64,000 bases of DNA from Orenia metallireducens (GTDB lineage Bacteria > Bacillota > Halanaerobiia > Halobacteroidales > Halobacteroidaceae), in the NCBI RefSeq assembly GCF_003001995.1, contig NZ_PVNB01000015.1, positions 1 to 64,000 of the forward strand, given 5' to 3'. The notes beneath the pieces are model-generated. The model worked only from the letters and a program-made list of their open reading frames with translations. It was not told the DNA's origin and searched no databases. How positions within the stretch are numbered: the stretch's first letter is position 1; every line of letters starts with the position of its first letter. Both the position numbers and the translations under genes were made by a program. Of this stretch, positions 23,422 to 32,338 are shown one piece after another.

Positions 23422-25785
23422 TTATTGACTCTTCATTCTAGTAATTCTCATCGCATTCAACACAGCAAGTAAAGCCACCCCTACATCAGCAAATACTGCA
23501 AACCACATATTAGCCAATCCTAAAGCCCCCATTAAAAGTACAATACCTTTAATCCCTAAAGCAAAGACAATATTCTGCCAGACGACCCTACGAGTGAATT
23601 TAGCAACATTGATAGCATCAATTAAGTTACTTGGCTTATCCTTCATCAAGACCACATCAGCCGCTTCAATAGCTGCATCAGAGCCTAAGCCACCCATAGC
23701 TACACCAATATCGGCTCTGGCTAGTACAGGAGCATCATTGATACCATCACCAACAAAGAGTAATTTATCCTTACCTCTATTCTTTAATAGCTTCTCTAGC
23801 TCAGCAACCTTATCTTGAGGTAATAATTCAGCCCGATAATCATCTACCCCTAGCTCTGTAGCTACACTCTCAGCCACCTGTTGACCATCACCTGTTAACA
23901 TTACTACCTCTTCAATCCCAAGGCTCTTTAACCCTCTGATAGCTGCTTTAGCATCGGTTTTAACTCTATCGGCAATTAAGATATAGCCGGCATATTGACC
24001 AGCAACAGCTATATGAACTACTGTTCCTACTTGCTTAGGAGTTAGATAAGTTACCCCTTCTCTTTTCATCAGCTTATAATTACCTGCTAAGACCTCTTTA
24101 TCTGCTATAGTAACCTTCAAGCCATGCCCAGCAATCTCCTGATAGTTATCTAGCTGTGTAGAGTCAACTTTGCCTTCATAAGCATCTAAGATTGATACTG
24201 CAATGGGATGGTTAGAGTTACTCTCAGCGTAAGCTGCCAACTCCAATAACTCTTCCTTACTAAAATCTTCTGCTGGAACAATATCTGTTACCCTAAAAGT
24301 CCCCTCAGTTAAAGTTCCTGTCTTATCCATCACTACAGTCTTGACACTATTTAAAGCCTCTAAATAGTTTCCACCTTTGACTAATACTCCATGTTTAGAA
24401 GCTGCTCCAATCCCACCAAAAAAGCCTAGAGGGATAGATACTACTAGAGCACAAGGACAAGAAACAACTAAGAATACTAAAGCACGATATAACCAGTCAC
24501 TAAAGGTAGCTGTAGGGATAACTAACGGTGGTAAGACAGCTAGAGCTAAAGCAGAGAATACAACTGCTGGTGTATAATAACGGGCAAACTTGGTAATAAA
24601 ATTCTCAGTAGGTGCCTTTTCACTAGCTGCATTCTCTACCAAATCTAGAATCTTATTAACAGTAGATTGAGCAAAATCTGAAGTAACTCTTATAGTCAAT
24701 AAGCCATCCTTATTAATAAAGCCACTTAATATCTCTTTACCTGCTCTTACCTTACGGGGAACTGATTCACCAGTTAAAGCAGAGGTATCTACCATAGATT
24801 CCCCTCCAATAACCTCACCATCTAAAGGAACCTTCTCCCCTGGTTTAACTACAATAATATCGTCAACCTTAACCTGATTGGGGTCAACCTTCTTCAGTTC
24901 ACCAGCAACCTTTAAATTAGCATAATCAGGTCTGATGTCCATTAAAGATTTGATTGAGCTGCGGGAACGGTTGACAGCTATGTCCTGAAAGAGCTCTCCT
25001 ACCTCATAAAAGAGCATTACCGCTACCCCTTCTGGAAATTCTTTAATGGCAAAAGCTCCAATACTAGCTACACTCATTAAGAAGTTCTCATCAAAGATTT
25101 GACCTTTAGAGATATTTTTAGCAGACTTAGTCAAGACCTTCCCACCTATAGTTAAATAAGCAATCCCATAAAGTGCTAATTCTCCCCAGAAATTCAACTT
25201 TAATAATAAAGCAGCTATAAAAAAGACTGCCCCAATTCCTAATCTAAGAAATTCAGCCTTAAAATCACTATTATCACCATGACTATGAGAATTATGATGT
25301 CCACTTTCATCTTTCTCTTCTCTAATAATTACATCTGGTTCTATCTCCTTAACTATTCTTTTAACGGCTTTTAGAGTTGAATCTAAATAGCTAGAATGAT
25401 GTACTTTAATCTTTAATTTTTGGGATACAAAATTTATAGAAGCTTGGTCAACCCCATCTAAAAGACCAATCTCTCTTTCCATCTTAGCTGCACAATCAGC
25501 ACAGCCCAAACCTTCCAAAATTAACTCCCTTTGAGATTCACTATCCCTTCCTTTGATTCTAACCTTTACCCCTGGCTCTACCTCATCAGCCACCTTAGCA
25601 ATCTTGTCTGCTATTTCTTCTATATCACCATCAACCTCTACGTCTAAAGTCTTAATAGCAAAGTTCATTCTGCTCTTTTTGACCTCATCTAACTTAGAGA
25701 CCCTCTTCTCTATCTTAGCAGCACAATTAGCACAGTTTAGCCCTTCAAGAATAAATCTTTCTCTAATTAACTTTCTTGCTTCCAT
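23422..25785 (-). CDS. cadA: Zn/Cd/Pb-exporting P1B-type ATPase
   Basis: 787 aa. Two N-terminal HMA domains with GLNCANC (residues 14-20) and GLGCADC, a short His-rich linker (GHHNSHSHGD), then the P-type core: TGES, membrane CPC in VVSCPCALVVSIPLGFFGG, DKTGTLTEG, SNSNHPIAV and [26 protein letters not shown]. The CPCALVVSIPLG pattern marks the divalent Zn/Cd/Pb class (CadA/ZntA) rather than the copper class ([10 protein letters not shown]). It exports the metal from the cytosol. The ArsR-family repressor gene lies directly upstream in the same direction, and two operator-like sites separate them. Confidence 0.94.
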   Translation of the reverse strand: MEARKLIRERFILEGLNCANCAAKIEKRVSKLDEVKKSRMNFAIKTLDVEVDGDIEEIADKIAKVADEVEPGVKVRIKGRDSESQRELILEGLGCADCAAKMEREIGLLDGVDQASINFVSQKLKIKVHHSSYLDSTLKAVKRIVKEIEPDVIIREEKDESGHHNSHSHGDNSDFKAEFLRLGIGAVFFIAALLLKLNFWGELALYGIAYLTIGGKVLTKSAKNISKGQIFDENFLMSVASIGAFAIKEFPEGVAVMLFYEVGELFQDIAVNRSRSSIKSLMDIRPDYANLKVAGELKKVDPNQVKVDDIIVVKPGEKVPLDGEVIGGESMVDTSALTGESVPRKVRAGKEILSGFINKDGLLTIRVTSDFAQSTVNKILDLVENAASEKAPTENFITKFARYYTPAVVFSALALAVLPPLVIPTATFSDWLYRALVFLVVSCPCALVVSIPLGFFGGIGAASKHGVLVKGGNYLEALNSVKTVVMDKTGTLTEGTFRVTDIVPAEDFSKEELLELAAYAESNSNHPIAVSILDAYEGKVDSTQLDNYQEIAGHGLKVTIADKEVLAGNYKLMKREGVTYLTPKQVGTVVHIAVAGQYAGYILIADRVKTDAKAAIRGLKSLGIEEVVMLTGDGQQVAESVATELGVDDYRAELLPQDKVAELEKLLKNRGKDKLLFVGDGINDAPVLARADIGVAMGGLGSDAAIEAADVVLMKDKPSNLIDAINVAKFTRRVVWQNIVFALGIKGIVLLMGALGLANMWFAVFADVGVALLAVLNAMRITRMKSQ

Positions 25786-25807
25786 AACTTTACCTCCTTC
25801 TATTTGA

Positions 25808-25864
25808 AATATGAGTAAGTATTCAGATATTGGTTAAAAAATATATGAGTATCTGTTCATATTT
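25808..25864 (-). promoter_or_regulatory. Two CadC/SmtB-type operators before cadA
   Basis: Site A ATATGAGTAAGTATTCAGAT (25809-25828) and site B ATATGAGTATCTGTTCATAT (25843-25862) are imperfect dyads of the TGAnnA-n-TnTTCA type bound by ArsR/SmtB-family sensors. The pair lies in the 126-base gap between cadC and cadA, which implies that cadA also has its own metal-controlled promoter. Confidence 0.6.
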
Positions 25865-25911
25865 ATATTATATGACTCTTGCTATATAATGTCAACAAAA
25901 ATATTAAATTC

Positions 25912-26277
25912 TTATCTCTCTTCCATAACATGATCTAATCCTTGGCAGAAGAGCTGTAAAATATGATGATCATCTAAAGAATAATAGACAACCCTACCTT
26001 CTTTACGATACTTGACCAAATTCATATCCCTAAGCTTTCTCAACTGATGAGAGATAGCCGATTGGGTCATATCCAACAGCTCAGAGATATCACAGACACA
26101 TAATTCTTTATTAGCTAAAGCATTTATAATCTTTAATCTGGTAGGGTCACCTAAGACCTTAAAAGTATCTGCTAATCTACCAATAATATTCTCAGATAAT
26201 TCCTTCTCTTTGACCTCTTCAATTCTCTTAAAATTAGGGCAGTACTCTTGGCAAATAACTACATCCTCACTCTTCAT
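25912..26277 (-). CDS. cadC: ArsR/SmtB-family metal sensor, CadC type
   Basis: 121 aa, winged helix. It keeps both classical metal sites. The alpha3N site has N-terminal Cys9 and Cys13 with ELCVCD (Cys60, Cys62). The alpha5 site is DDHH(103-106 region) with His116 and Glu119. The four-Cys site is diagnostic for CadC, which releases DNA on binding Cd, Pb or Zn. The DNA-reading helix is MTQSAISHQLRKLRD. It should repress cadA and possibly itself. It has its own promoter at 26337-26365. Confidence 0.93.
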   Translation of the reverse strand: MKSEDVVICQEYCPNFKRIEEVKEKELSENIIGRLADTFKVLGDPTRLKIINALANKELCVCDISELLDMTQSAISHQLRKLRDMNLVKYRKEGRVVYYSLDDHHILQLFCQGLDHVMEER

Positions 26278-26336
26278 CTCATCACCTCTTAAAAAATTAT
26301 TAAACTAGATCACAATACCTCTGATTCTTTATCAAC

Positions 26337-26369
26337 ATTCTATTATCTCTGCTGTGTTATGTCAAGAAT
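26337..26369 (-). promoter_or_regulatory. cadC promoter overlapping a TCAAGA dyad
   Basis: TTGACA (26365-26360), 17 bases, TAGAAT (26342-26337) on the minus strand. The -35 is part of the inverted repeat TCAAGA-TATAT-TCTTGA, which could bind a dimeric regulator. Confidence 0.68.
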
Positions 26370-26428
26370 ATATCTTGACCTTATAATATTATTCCCCATT
26401 CTACTGCTTAAATATTGATACCAAAGAT

Positions 26429-26560
26429 GATATTACGACACTTTTTAATAGCCTCTAGCTTTATAAGTTCTTAGCTAATAGCGGATTTATCACGGAGGGT
26501 TTATGATTTTCAAACCCGTAGGAGAGGCCAGAAGCTAGTAGCTAAACTGTCGCAATATCC
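26429..26560. mobile_element. MITE-like element (copy 3)
   Basis: Ends GATATTACGACACTTTTT and ACTGTCGCAATATCC. The interior hairpin is GGGTTT-atgatttt-AAACCC near 26497-26516 and a longer outer stem pairs GCCTCTAGCTT with AGGCCAGAAGCT. It is about 97% identical, apart from one 21-base gap, to the reverse complement of copy 5 (47186-47343). It fills most of the gap between cadC and the decarboxylase gene; 26561-26640 holds no further gene. Confidence 0.7.
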
Positions 26561-26646
26561 CTATTAACCAACACTTTCTAATATTAAAGATCTAGTTGAT
26601 TTTAAATAAACATTACCACAATCAGCAATAATAAAAAAGATAATTT

Positions 26647-26675
26647 TTGACTAACAAACAATTTTATCAGATAAT
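26647..26675 (+). promoter_or_regulatory. Promoter of the amino acid decarboxylase gene
   Basis: TTGACT (26647-26652), 17 bases, GATAAT (26670-26675), about 75 bases before the ATG. Confidence 0.6.
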
Positions 26676-26750
26676 AGAGATATACTACCTTTTATAGAAA
26701 ATCTTGATTTTAATAATTAATATGAAAGAACATTGAAAGGATGATTATTA

Positions 26751-28205
26751 ATGGAACTTGATCAAAGTAGAACACCTTTATTTAGTGCTATTAAGATGAT
26801 TGAAGCAAAAGGTATTACCCCCTTTGATGTACCTGGCCATAAGAGAGGAAAAGGCCTTAAAGAGCTTAAAGAGCATTTAGGAGAACAGGTCTTTGAGATG
26901 GATATTAATGCTATGGTTGAACTTGATAATATCTTCAACCCTTCAGGTGTAATCAAGGAAGCTGAAGAGCTGGCTGCTGACTTATATGGGGCTGAAAAGT
27001 CCTTCTTTCTAGTCAATGGTACCACTTCAGGTTTACAGACGATGATAATGACCCTCTGTAAGACTGGTAAAAAGATTATACTGCCTAGAAATGTCCATAG
27101 ATCAATTACAGCAGGTCTAATCTTAAGTGGAGCAGTCCCTATCTATCTTAAGCCTGAGTATAATAATCAGTTAGGAATTGCTATGGGGGTTACACCTGAA
27201 AATGTAGAAAAGACAATCAAAGAGAATCCAGAAACAGAGGTACTACTGTTGACCAATCCTACCTATTATGGCGTGACTTCTAATATTAAAAAAATAATTG
27301 AGATTGCCCATTCCCATGGGCTTTATGTGATAGTCGACCAAGCTCATGGTTCTCATTTTCGTTTTCATAAAGATTTGCCCCTCTGTGCCCTTGAAGCAGG
27401 GGCTGACATGATAGCAATGAGTTTACATAAGACTGGTGGCTCTTTAACACAGAGTTCCTTACTGATGGTTAATAATAAATCCATCGATGCTGATATTGTG
27501 AGAACCTATCTAAATCTAATTCAAACCACTAGTCCTTCTCATATTCTGTTATCTTCAATCGATGTGGCTAGAAAACAACTAGCCCTTGAAGGAAATAAGT
27601 TACTTGAACAGGTCTTAGAAGTATCTAGATATGCTAGAGAAAAGATTAATAATCTCGAATCCTTCTACGCCTTTGGTCCTGATTTGCTAGGTAATGCTGG
27701 AGTCTTTGCTTTTGATGAGAGTAAATTAGGGATTTATGTCAAGGAGCTTGGATTGACAGGTTATGAAGTTAGAGATATCTTATATTATGAATATAATATT
27801 CAGATAGAGATGGCAGATTTATATAATATACTTTGCATTATCTCTTTAGGTGATGATTACAAGAGCATAGATAGATTAATTAATGCTTTAGAGGATATCA
27901 AAGAGAAACACTGTAAAGCTGCTTATGATCAGTTTTTTGAAAAAGAGCTGATTATTCCAGAAGTAATAGTCTCACCTAGAGATGCTTTTTATAGTAGAAA
28001 AAAGGTGGTAAATCTCGAAGACTCAATAGGAGAAATCAGTGGAGAGTCAGTAATGGCTTATCCTCCTGGAATCCCTATAATTGCACCTGGAGAACGGATC
28101 ACAGAGGAAATTATCGAATATATCAATCTATTAAAAGAGCAAAACTCTTCAATGCAAGGTCCTGTTGACCCCCTCCTTAATCAGATTAGAGTCTTAGGTT
28201 TTTAA
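26751..28205 (+). CDS. Orn/Lys/Arg decarboxylase, SpeA/CadA short form
   Basis: 484 aa, the Firmicute short form without the receiver-like wing domain. The PLP lysine lies in MSLHKTGGSLTQ, with the cofactor-binding VDQAHGSHFRFH and NPTYYGV segments before it. A C-terminal domain begins near residue 385 (PRDAFYSRKKVVNLEDSIGEISGESVMAYPPGIP). It removes CO2 from arginine, lysine or ornithine to give agmatine, cadaverine or putrescine; the exact substrate cannot be read. It supports polyamine synthesis or acid resistance. Monocistronic, with its own promoter and terminator. Confidence 0.9.
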   Translation: MELDQSRTPLFSAIKMIEAKGITPFDVPGHKRGKGLKELKEHLGEQVFEMDINAMVELDNIFNPSGVIKEAEELAADLYGAEKSFFLVNGTTSGLQTMIMTLCKTGKKIILPRNVHRSITAGLILSGAVPIYLKPEYNNQLGIAMGVTPENVEKTIKENPETEVLLLTNPTYYGVTSNIKKIIEIAHSHGLYVIVDQAHGSHFRFHKDLPLCALEAGADMIAMSLHKTGGSLTQSSLLMVNNKSIDADIVRTYLNLIQTTSPSHILLSSIDVARKQLALEGNKLLEQVLEVSRYAREKINNLESFYAFGPDLLGNAGVFAFDESKLGIYVKELGLTGYEVRDILYYEYNIQIEMADLYNILCIISLGDDYKSIDRLINALEDIKEKHCKAAYDQFFEKELIIPEVIVSPRDAFYSRKKVVNLEDSIGEISGESVMAYPPGIPIIAPGERITEEIIEYINLLKEQNSSMQGPVDPLLNQIRVLGF

Positions 28206-28238
28206 ATTTAAATCTATATTTTTATGAGAAAACTAAAA

Positions 28239-28275
28239 AAGCAGCATGACTTTGGTTAAAGTCATGCTGCTTAAA
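28239..28275 (+). terminator. Terminator of the decarboxylase gene
   Basis: AAGCAGCATGACTTT-ggtt-AAAGTCATGCTGCTT, a 15-base perfect stem (28239-28272). Confidence 0.88.
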
Positions 28276-28333
28276 ATCTCTTCTCACTATCTAATTGAAA
28301 AAACACCGTAATAGAACTTCTTCTCATCAATAT

Positions 28334-28531
28334 TTAGTTATTAACCTTTTCATTTAAAGCTTTCATCATCTTATCAAGATCAATTCCATGTACCATTACA
28401 GCTTGTTCTATTGCTTCCCCAGTAGCTGTAGGGCATCCTAAACAATGCATTCCAAAGCTCATAAATACTTCAGCAGTCTCTGGATGCTTTCTTAATACCT
28501 CTGAAATAATATCTGTCTTTTTAATCTCCAT
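28334..28531 (-). CDS. DUF1858-domain protein (copy 1)
   Basis: 65 aa, a single DUF1858 domain: IISEVLRKHPETAEVFMSFGMHCLGCPTATGEAIEQAVMVHGID. The CxxC pair (Cys30, Cys33) in the MHCLGC motif is the family signature. The fold is that of the N-terminal domain of ScdA/YtfE (RIC) iron-centre repair proteins and of hybrid cluster-linked proteins; it may bind metal or NO-damaged iron. A close paralogue lies at 53725-53919, next to a hemerythrin. This copy stands alone. Function unproven. Confidence 0.88.
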   Translation of the reverse strand: MEIKKTDIISEVLRKHPETAEVFMSFGMHCLGCPTATGEAIEQAVMVHGIDLDKMMKALNEKVNN

Positions 28532-28836
28532 AATTAAAACCTCCTATTTTATCTCAAAATTTATTTTAGTTTCTCTAAAGGATTATATTGATATTATAAT
28601 ACATCTGATTTAGAGCTTATATGATATAACTCACATAAATTGAAATTATTAATCTTGTAGCAATAATCAATCTCAGTTAATAAAATATAGTAAAGCAATT
28701 AAAAGAATCTAGTGTATAAAAAAGACAATTTTATAATGGATTACATCCTTTTACAACAATCAACCCTTGCATTCACTGCTAATAATTAATACAATAATTC
28801 TTGCTTCCATTAATATCGATAGAAGGAGGGAATTTT
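28532..28836. other. Gap without a recognisable gene
   Basis: AT-rich upstream regions of the divergent DUF1858 and VanY-like genes. I see no ORF with a ribosome site and no clear repeat here. Confidence 0.5.
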
Positions 28837-29619
28837 ATGAAAAAAAAGCTGGTTTTTATAATCTTATTGTTGCTGTTAGTGAGCAAATCTTCACCTACTT
28901 CTAGTATTACCTTTATCCCAATAGATAATTTATCTAAAGAGGATAATAATAAAATAAAGGATGACAATCTTAAAGAAAAGAATAAAGAAAGTTCTTCAAA
29001 ACAACCTCTTGAGGAAATTAGACCTATTGCTAAGAAGCAAACAGAGCTAAATAATCCTTTAAATAAATTGGTCTTGGTCAATAAAAAACAAGGACTTTCT
29101 GCTGAATTCACACCTGAGGATTTAGTAGTTCCAGATATCCCCTTTGCCTTTGCAGAAGATCATCCCAAAAAGCAGATGAGAGCAGTAGCTGCTCAAGCAC
29201 TCGAAAGACTCTTTGCTAGAGCTAAGGCAGAGCAGGTCGAGCTTGTTGGAGTGTCAGGATACCGTTCTTTTAAGCGACAGCAGGAAATATTTAGCCATAA
29301 TGCTAGACTGAAAGGGGTCGAAGCTGCCAATCAATATAGTGCTAAAGCTGGACATAGCGAACATCAAACAGGATTAGCTATGGATGTTTCCAGTCCAACT
29401 GTTAACTATGAACTGGTCGAAGAGTTTGGCGAGACTAAAGAAGGAAGATGGTTGTCCAAGATGGCACCTGAATATGGTTTTATTATCAGATACCCTAAGG
29501 GAAAAGAAGAGATTACTGGGTATCAGTACGAACCATGGCATCTTCGCTATGTTGGAGTTAAGCATGCTAAAAGAATTGCTTATAATCAATCTACCTTGGA
29601 GGATTATTTATATGGTTAA
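28837..29619 (+). CDS. VanY-type D-alanyl-D-alanine carboxypeptidase
   Basis: 260 aa from the ATG at 28837 (AAGGAGGG 6 bases upstream); a longer TTG frame upstream lacks a ribosome site. An N-terminal hydrophobic signal or anchor (1-20) is followed by a low-complexity linker and a peptidase M15 domain. Zinc ligands are in SEHQTGLAMDV (His and Asp) and EPWHLRYVG (His), and VSGYRSFKRQQEIF starts the domain. It removes the terminal D-Ala from peptidoglycan stem peptides outside the membrane. It is a general cell-wall enzyme; no vanR/S or vanH/A genes are near, so resistance is not implied. Confidence 0.9.
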   Translation: MKKKLVFIILLLLLVSKSSPTSSITFIPIDNLSKEDNNKIKDDNLKEKNKESSSKQPLEEIRPIAKKQTELNNPLNKLVLVNKKQGLSAEFTPEDLVVPDIPFAFAEDHPKKQMRAVAAQALERLFARAKAEQVELVGVSGYRSFKRQQEIFSHNARLKGVEAANQYSAKAGHSEHQTGLAMDVSSPTVNYELVEEFGETKEGRWLSKMAPEYGFIIRYPKGKEEITGYQYEPWHLRYVGVKHAKRIAYNQSTLEDYLYG

Positions 29620-29655
29620 TTAAATAAGAGACTTTTAAAAGTCTCTTATTTAATT
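29618..29655. terminator. Bidirectional terminator, VanY-like gene and converging hypothetical gene
   Basis: Perfect palindrome centred at 29636/29637 with arms AAATAAGAGACTTTT and its complement. Confidence 0.88.
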
Positions 29656-29658
29656 TGA

Positions 29659-29955
29659 TTAAAGATCTAAATCAATGTCCTGATTAGCAAGTAACTCCTG
29701 CAAGTTATTTTTAAGCTCTGCTAGATTATCTTTATTTTTAATATCATTATCTTGGTCTATATTATTTAATATATCAGCAATTCCACTATCTGCTAAAAAA
29801 TTGGAGAACTCCTCTTGATTACTCATATACATATCAGAAAGATTCTTTACTAACTCTAGATTATCATCACTTAAATTATCTGCTCCTAATTCTTTAATAA
29901 CTTCAGGATCGAGACCAGTAAGCTCTGATAACCTTTTTAGCTTTTCATCACTCAT
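29659..29955 (-). CDS. Small acidic helical protein, unknown
   Basis: 98 aa from the ATG at 29955, which has GAGGAGGGG 6-7 bases upstream; a longer frame to 30024 adds a basic tail without a ribosome site. The sequence (LSELTGLDPEVIKELGADNL, then SDDNLELVKNLSDMYMSNQEEF) is helical and strongly acidic with no Cys and no membrane segment. I do not recognise the family. The high acid content would suit a halophile. It converges on the VanY-like gene. Confidence 0.7.
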   Translation of the reverse strand: MSDEKLKRLSELTGLDPEVIKELGADNLSDDNLELVKNLSDMYMSNQEEFSNFLADSGIADILNNIDQDNDIKNKDNLAELKNNLQELLANQDIDLDL

Positions 29956-30065
29956 TCTACCCCTCCTCTTCTTATCTTTTACTTTATTATATCTATGTTT
30001 GATTCTAGTATTTCTTGCATACAATCAGGATATTTTTTAATAAAAAACTTCTTCTTTAAAAGAAA

Positions 30066-30089
30066 AAACTGACAATTAATTGTCAGTTT
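30066..30089 (-). terminator. Terminator overlapping the end of the DUF1540 gene
   Basis: AAACTGACAATT and AATTGTCAGTTT are exact complements, followed by TTTTTCT on the minus strand. The DUF1540 stop codon lies inside the stem. Confidence 0.82.
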
Positions 30090-30372
30090 AAACTTCAACA
30101 TTATTATATTCACTTCCGCCCATCTCTGCTTGATACTTATCACGAGGAACGAAGGTCTTACAACAACTTTGATAACATTCATCGACTGGTGATGATCCTA
30201 AATCATCAACAATCTGATTAGTATTTTCTACATCCATTTCATTTGGAAGCTTTTTAGCAAATTCATCACTGACTACTAGTATCTTTTCAGCTATACATAG
30301 ATTTGGACCTTCCCACCATTGACAATTATTAACTGTACAATGTACGTGTGATTTCTGTGAGATTATACTCAC
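30088..30372 (-). CDS. DUF1540-domain Cys-rich protein
   Basis: 94 aa from a GTG at 30372 next to AAAAAGGGG. The pattern VHCTVNNCQWWEGPNLCIAEKILV, then ECYQSCCKTFVPRDK, matches the DUF1540 domain (CxVxNCxxWxxGNxCxAxxI and a Cys-Thr-Phe end). The conserved cysteines (12, 17, 26, 66, 70, 71) probably bind zinc or a cluster. Small DUF1540 proteins are frequent in spore-forming Firmicutes; their role is not established. The GTG start is probable but has a short spacer. Confidence 0.82.
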   Translation of the reverse strand: MSIISQKSHVHCTVNNCQWWEGPNLCIAEKILVVSDEFAKKLPNEMDVENTNQIVDDLGSSPVDECYQSCCKTFVPRDKYQAEMGGSEYNNVEV

Positions 30373-30554
30373 CCCTTTTTTACTTTTAGTATTTTAAAAA
30401 AACTGATTTAATATACCTCTAAAAGAGAGTTTCTTTTGGTAATCCTAAATAACTATATCTATTTCTTGACAAAAACAAAATCTATAGAGATCAATCTATT
30501 TATTTCTAATTTCATAATCAGAGTATTAAAAATTGTAGAGATAACAAAGTAATA

Positions 30555-30731
30555 TCAAGCATAAAAGTATAATCCAGTATTATAGAATTTAGTATAGATA
30601 TTAATCAAGGCATCAAGCTCTAAGCTCAATTGTACTACTTTAGGATGATAACTATCATATTCTAATTTACTCAATCTAAGCTCTTCTCTTAATTTTTCAA
30701 TCTTATCTTTAATAATTTTAGTAATTTCCAT
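30555..30731 (-). CDS. Spo0E-like sporulation regulatory phosphatase
   Basis: 58 aa from the ATG at 30731, with AAAGGGG 9 bases upstream (the ATG at 30740 abuts that site). It is a two-helix protein: IEKLREELRLSK, then VVQLSLELDALINIYTK, with the SxELD motif that Spo0E-family phosphatases use to strip phosphate from Spo0A~P. Such proteins delay or tune sporulation. Monocistronic. Together with the GerB permease it supports a spore-forming host. Confidence 0.82.
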   Translation of the reverse strand: MEITKIIKDKIEKLREELRLSKLEYDSYHPKVVQLSLELDALINIYTKFYNTGLYFYA

Positions 30732-30937
30732 CTTAATCATCCCCTTTACCCCTTATATATATAATTATAACTTAAATACTATAAAATCAAAAATTTTCAG
30801 CAAAATAATAACAGAAAAATTAAGCTTAATAAAATATTAATATAAGAGATAAAGTTAAAAATGATTGAGGATTAAGCCTTAACAGTTATAATTGTCTAGA
30901 AAATTGATTTTCTTAGATATGTAATATTGAAATAATC

Positions 30938-31312
30938 TTATTTCTTATATAATTTGGCTAATTGAGAAATCTCCTCCTCATTCAGTTCCATTAGCATATT
31001 AATGATATATTCCTTGTCATAAAGTTCAAAATCAAGGGTTCTTTCAATTGTTTTATCTGTAAAGATTCCCCACTTATACAATACTCTTCTTCCCCATTTA
31101 ACCAAATCATTCTCAGCTTGCAGCAATCTACTCTCTACCTCCCAATAATCTAACTCATCTATTAAATCAAGCTCCTGCTCTAAGATTTCCTCTTCCCCAC
31201 ATTCATCGCTTAGCTCATCAATATACTGATGATATATGTCGTTAATTATCTTTTTATATCCCACTGCCAACATATACTCCTGTTGTTCTGTTGAATATTG
31301 ATTAAACCTCAT
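30938..31312 (-). CDS. Hypothetical helical protein
   Basis: 124 aa, cytosolic, predicted all-helical, acidic and rich in Leu, Tyr and Trp (STEQQEYMLAVGYKKIINDI, then YKWGIFTDKTIERTLDFELYDK). No known domain recognised and no conserved Cys or His pattern. Good AAGGAGGG site. Isolated between two AT-rich gaps. Confidence 0.65.
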   Translation of the reverse strand: MRFNQYSTEQQEYMLAVGYKKIINDIYHQYIDELSDECGEEEILEQELDLIDELDYWEVESRLLQAENDLVKWGRRVLYKWGIFTDKTIERTLDFELYDKEYIINMLMELNEEEISQLAKLYKK

Positions 31313-31772
31313 CTTAAATCCCTCCTTCTTCTTTATTATAGATATCCAACTTTAGAATGAATAATTAATAAAGCATAAATAATAGTTAAGTTCAAGCCCC
31401 TTAAACCTTCTAGAAAGATAAGTTTTTATTTATTCACTATTATTTATTATTTGTAAAATTGTCCCAATATCATTCTATTGTTTGATTCTAGAGTTATTTG
31501 TCTATATAGCATTTCCTACTTCAAAAGAAAATATGTAACCATATATTATAGAATTCTGAACTATAAAACAAAGTTTGATCTAGCTAGAGTAAAAAATTAA
31601 GTCTAAGTATAGCAGTTTTCTCAATCTTAACCTTAGAATTATAGTATGGTAATATCTCTATATCAAGAACATTATGAATTAGATGCCATAAAAATCAATC
31701 TATGTTATTTATTATTAACAAAGCTATTAGCTCTACATATAATATATAAACTAGAATGAAAGGAGGAGAAAG
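31313..31772. other. Gap without a recognisable gene
   Basis: 460 bases, AT-rich, between two divergent hypothetical genes. I found no ORF with a ribosome site, no clear hairpin terminator and no copy of the repeat families. Confidence 0.5.
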
Positions 31773-32051
31773 ATGAGTAAAAAGAGTTCACAAAAGTACC
31801 ATGATGACTATTATCCACCAAAAAAATCTGAACGTGGAGTAGCTCCTGCTGATATCGTTAGAGAGCTAGATCCTTTGGTTGATTATGCCTTAGAGGAAGG
31901 TAGAAAAACAGGGCTTAGACATGCTATCATGGAGGTAATGCTGGTTTCATATCTAATGGGAATGGGCTTTGACTATGATACTGCTTATATGATTGTTGAA
32001 TCTTGGGAAGTAAATGAAAGGTTCCCAGGAGAATATGATTACCGCTATTAA
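31773..32051 (+). CDS. Hypothetical small protein
   Basis: 92 aa, AAAGGAGGAG before the ATG. A basic, Tyr-rich head (SKKSSQKYHDDYYPPKKSER) leads into a helical body (APADIVRELDPLVDYALEEG and MEVMLVSYLMGMGFDYDTAY). It ends in EYDYRY. No known family. The helical part resembles small adaptor or coat-type proteins, but nothing decides this. A MITE-like element and a terminator follow. Confidence 0.65.
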   Translation: MSKKSSQKYHDDYYPPKKSERGVAPADIVRELDPLVDYALEEGRKTGLRHAIMEVMLVSYLMGMGFDYDTAYMIVESWEVNERFPGEYDYRY

Positions 32052-32120
32052 GGTAACGAGTAATAAATACTAACACCTTTATAACATTATAAGTCTTTGA
32101 ATTTAAAATAAAATTTCATA

Positions 32121-32234
32121 GGAATAATGCGACACTTTTTCTTTGGTGGTTAGGAGTTAGAAATTTAGGTAGTTAGGCAGTTCCTAACCACCTACCCACC
32201 TGTCTACCTAATAAACAAAGTGTCGCAATATCTC
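32121..32234. mobile_element. MITE-like element, short subtype (copy 4)
   Basis: The best-preserved termini: left AATGCGACACTTTTT, right AAAGTGTCGCAATATC. The interior is itself a near-palindrome, GGTGGTTAGGAG with CCTAACCACC, in repeats of (G)GTAGTTAGG. 114 bases, no coding capacity. Confidence 0.72.
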
Positions 32235-32295
32235 TCTATAACGTCATATTTAACTTTAAATTCAAAAGTCTATATCTATAATTTCCCTCTTATAT

Positions 32296-32335
32296 AAAAG
32301 AACAGTATGCCTATGAATAGGCATACTGTTCTTTT
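32296..32335. terminator. Bidirectional terminator before the polysaccharide deacetylase end
   Basis: AAAAGAACAGTATGCCTAT-ga-ATAGGCATACTGTTCTTTT, a 19-base perfect stem. Confidence 0.9.
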
Positions 32336-32338
32336 AAG

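Noticed and set aside
28801-28836. Longer N-terminus of the VanY-like protein from a TTG
   Set aside because: The AAGGAGGG ribosome site lies downstream of that TTG and directly serves the ATG at 28837, which also gives a proper signal segment.
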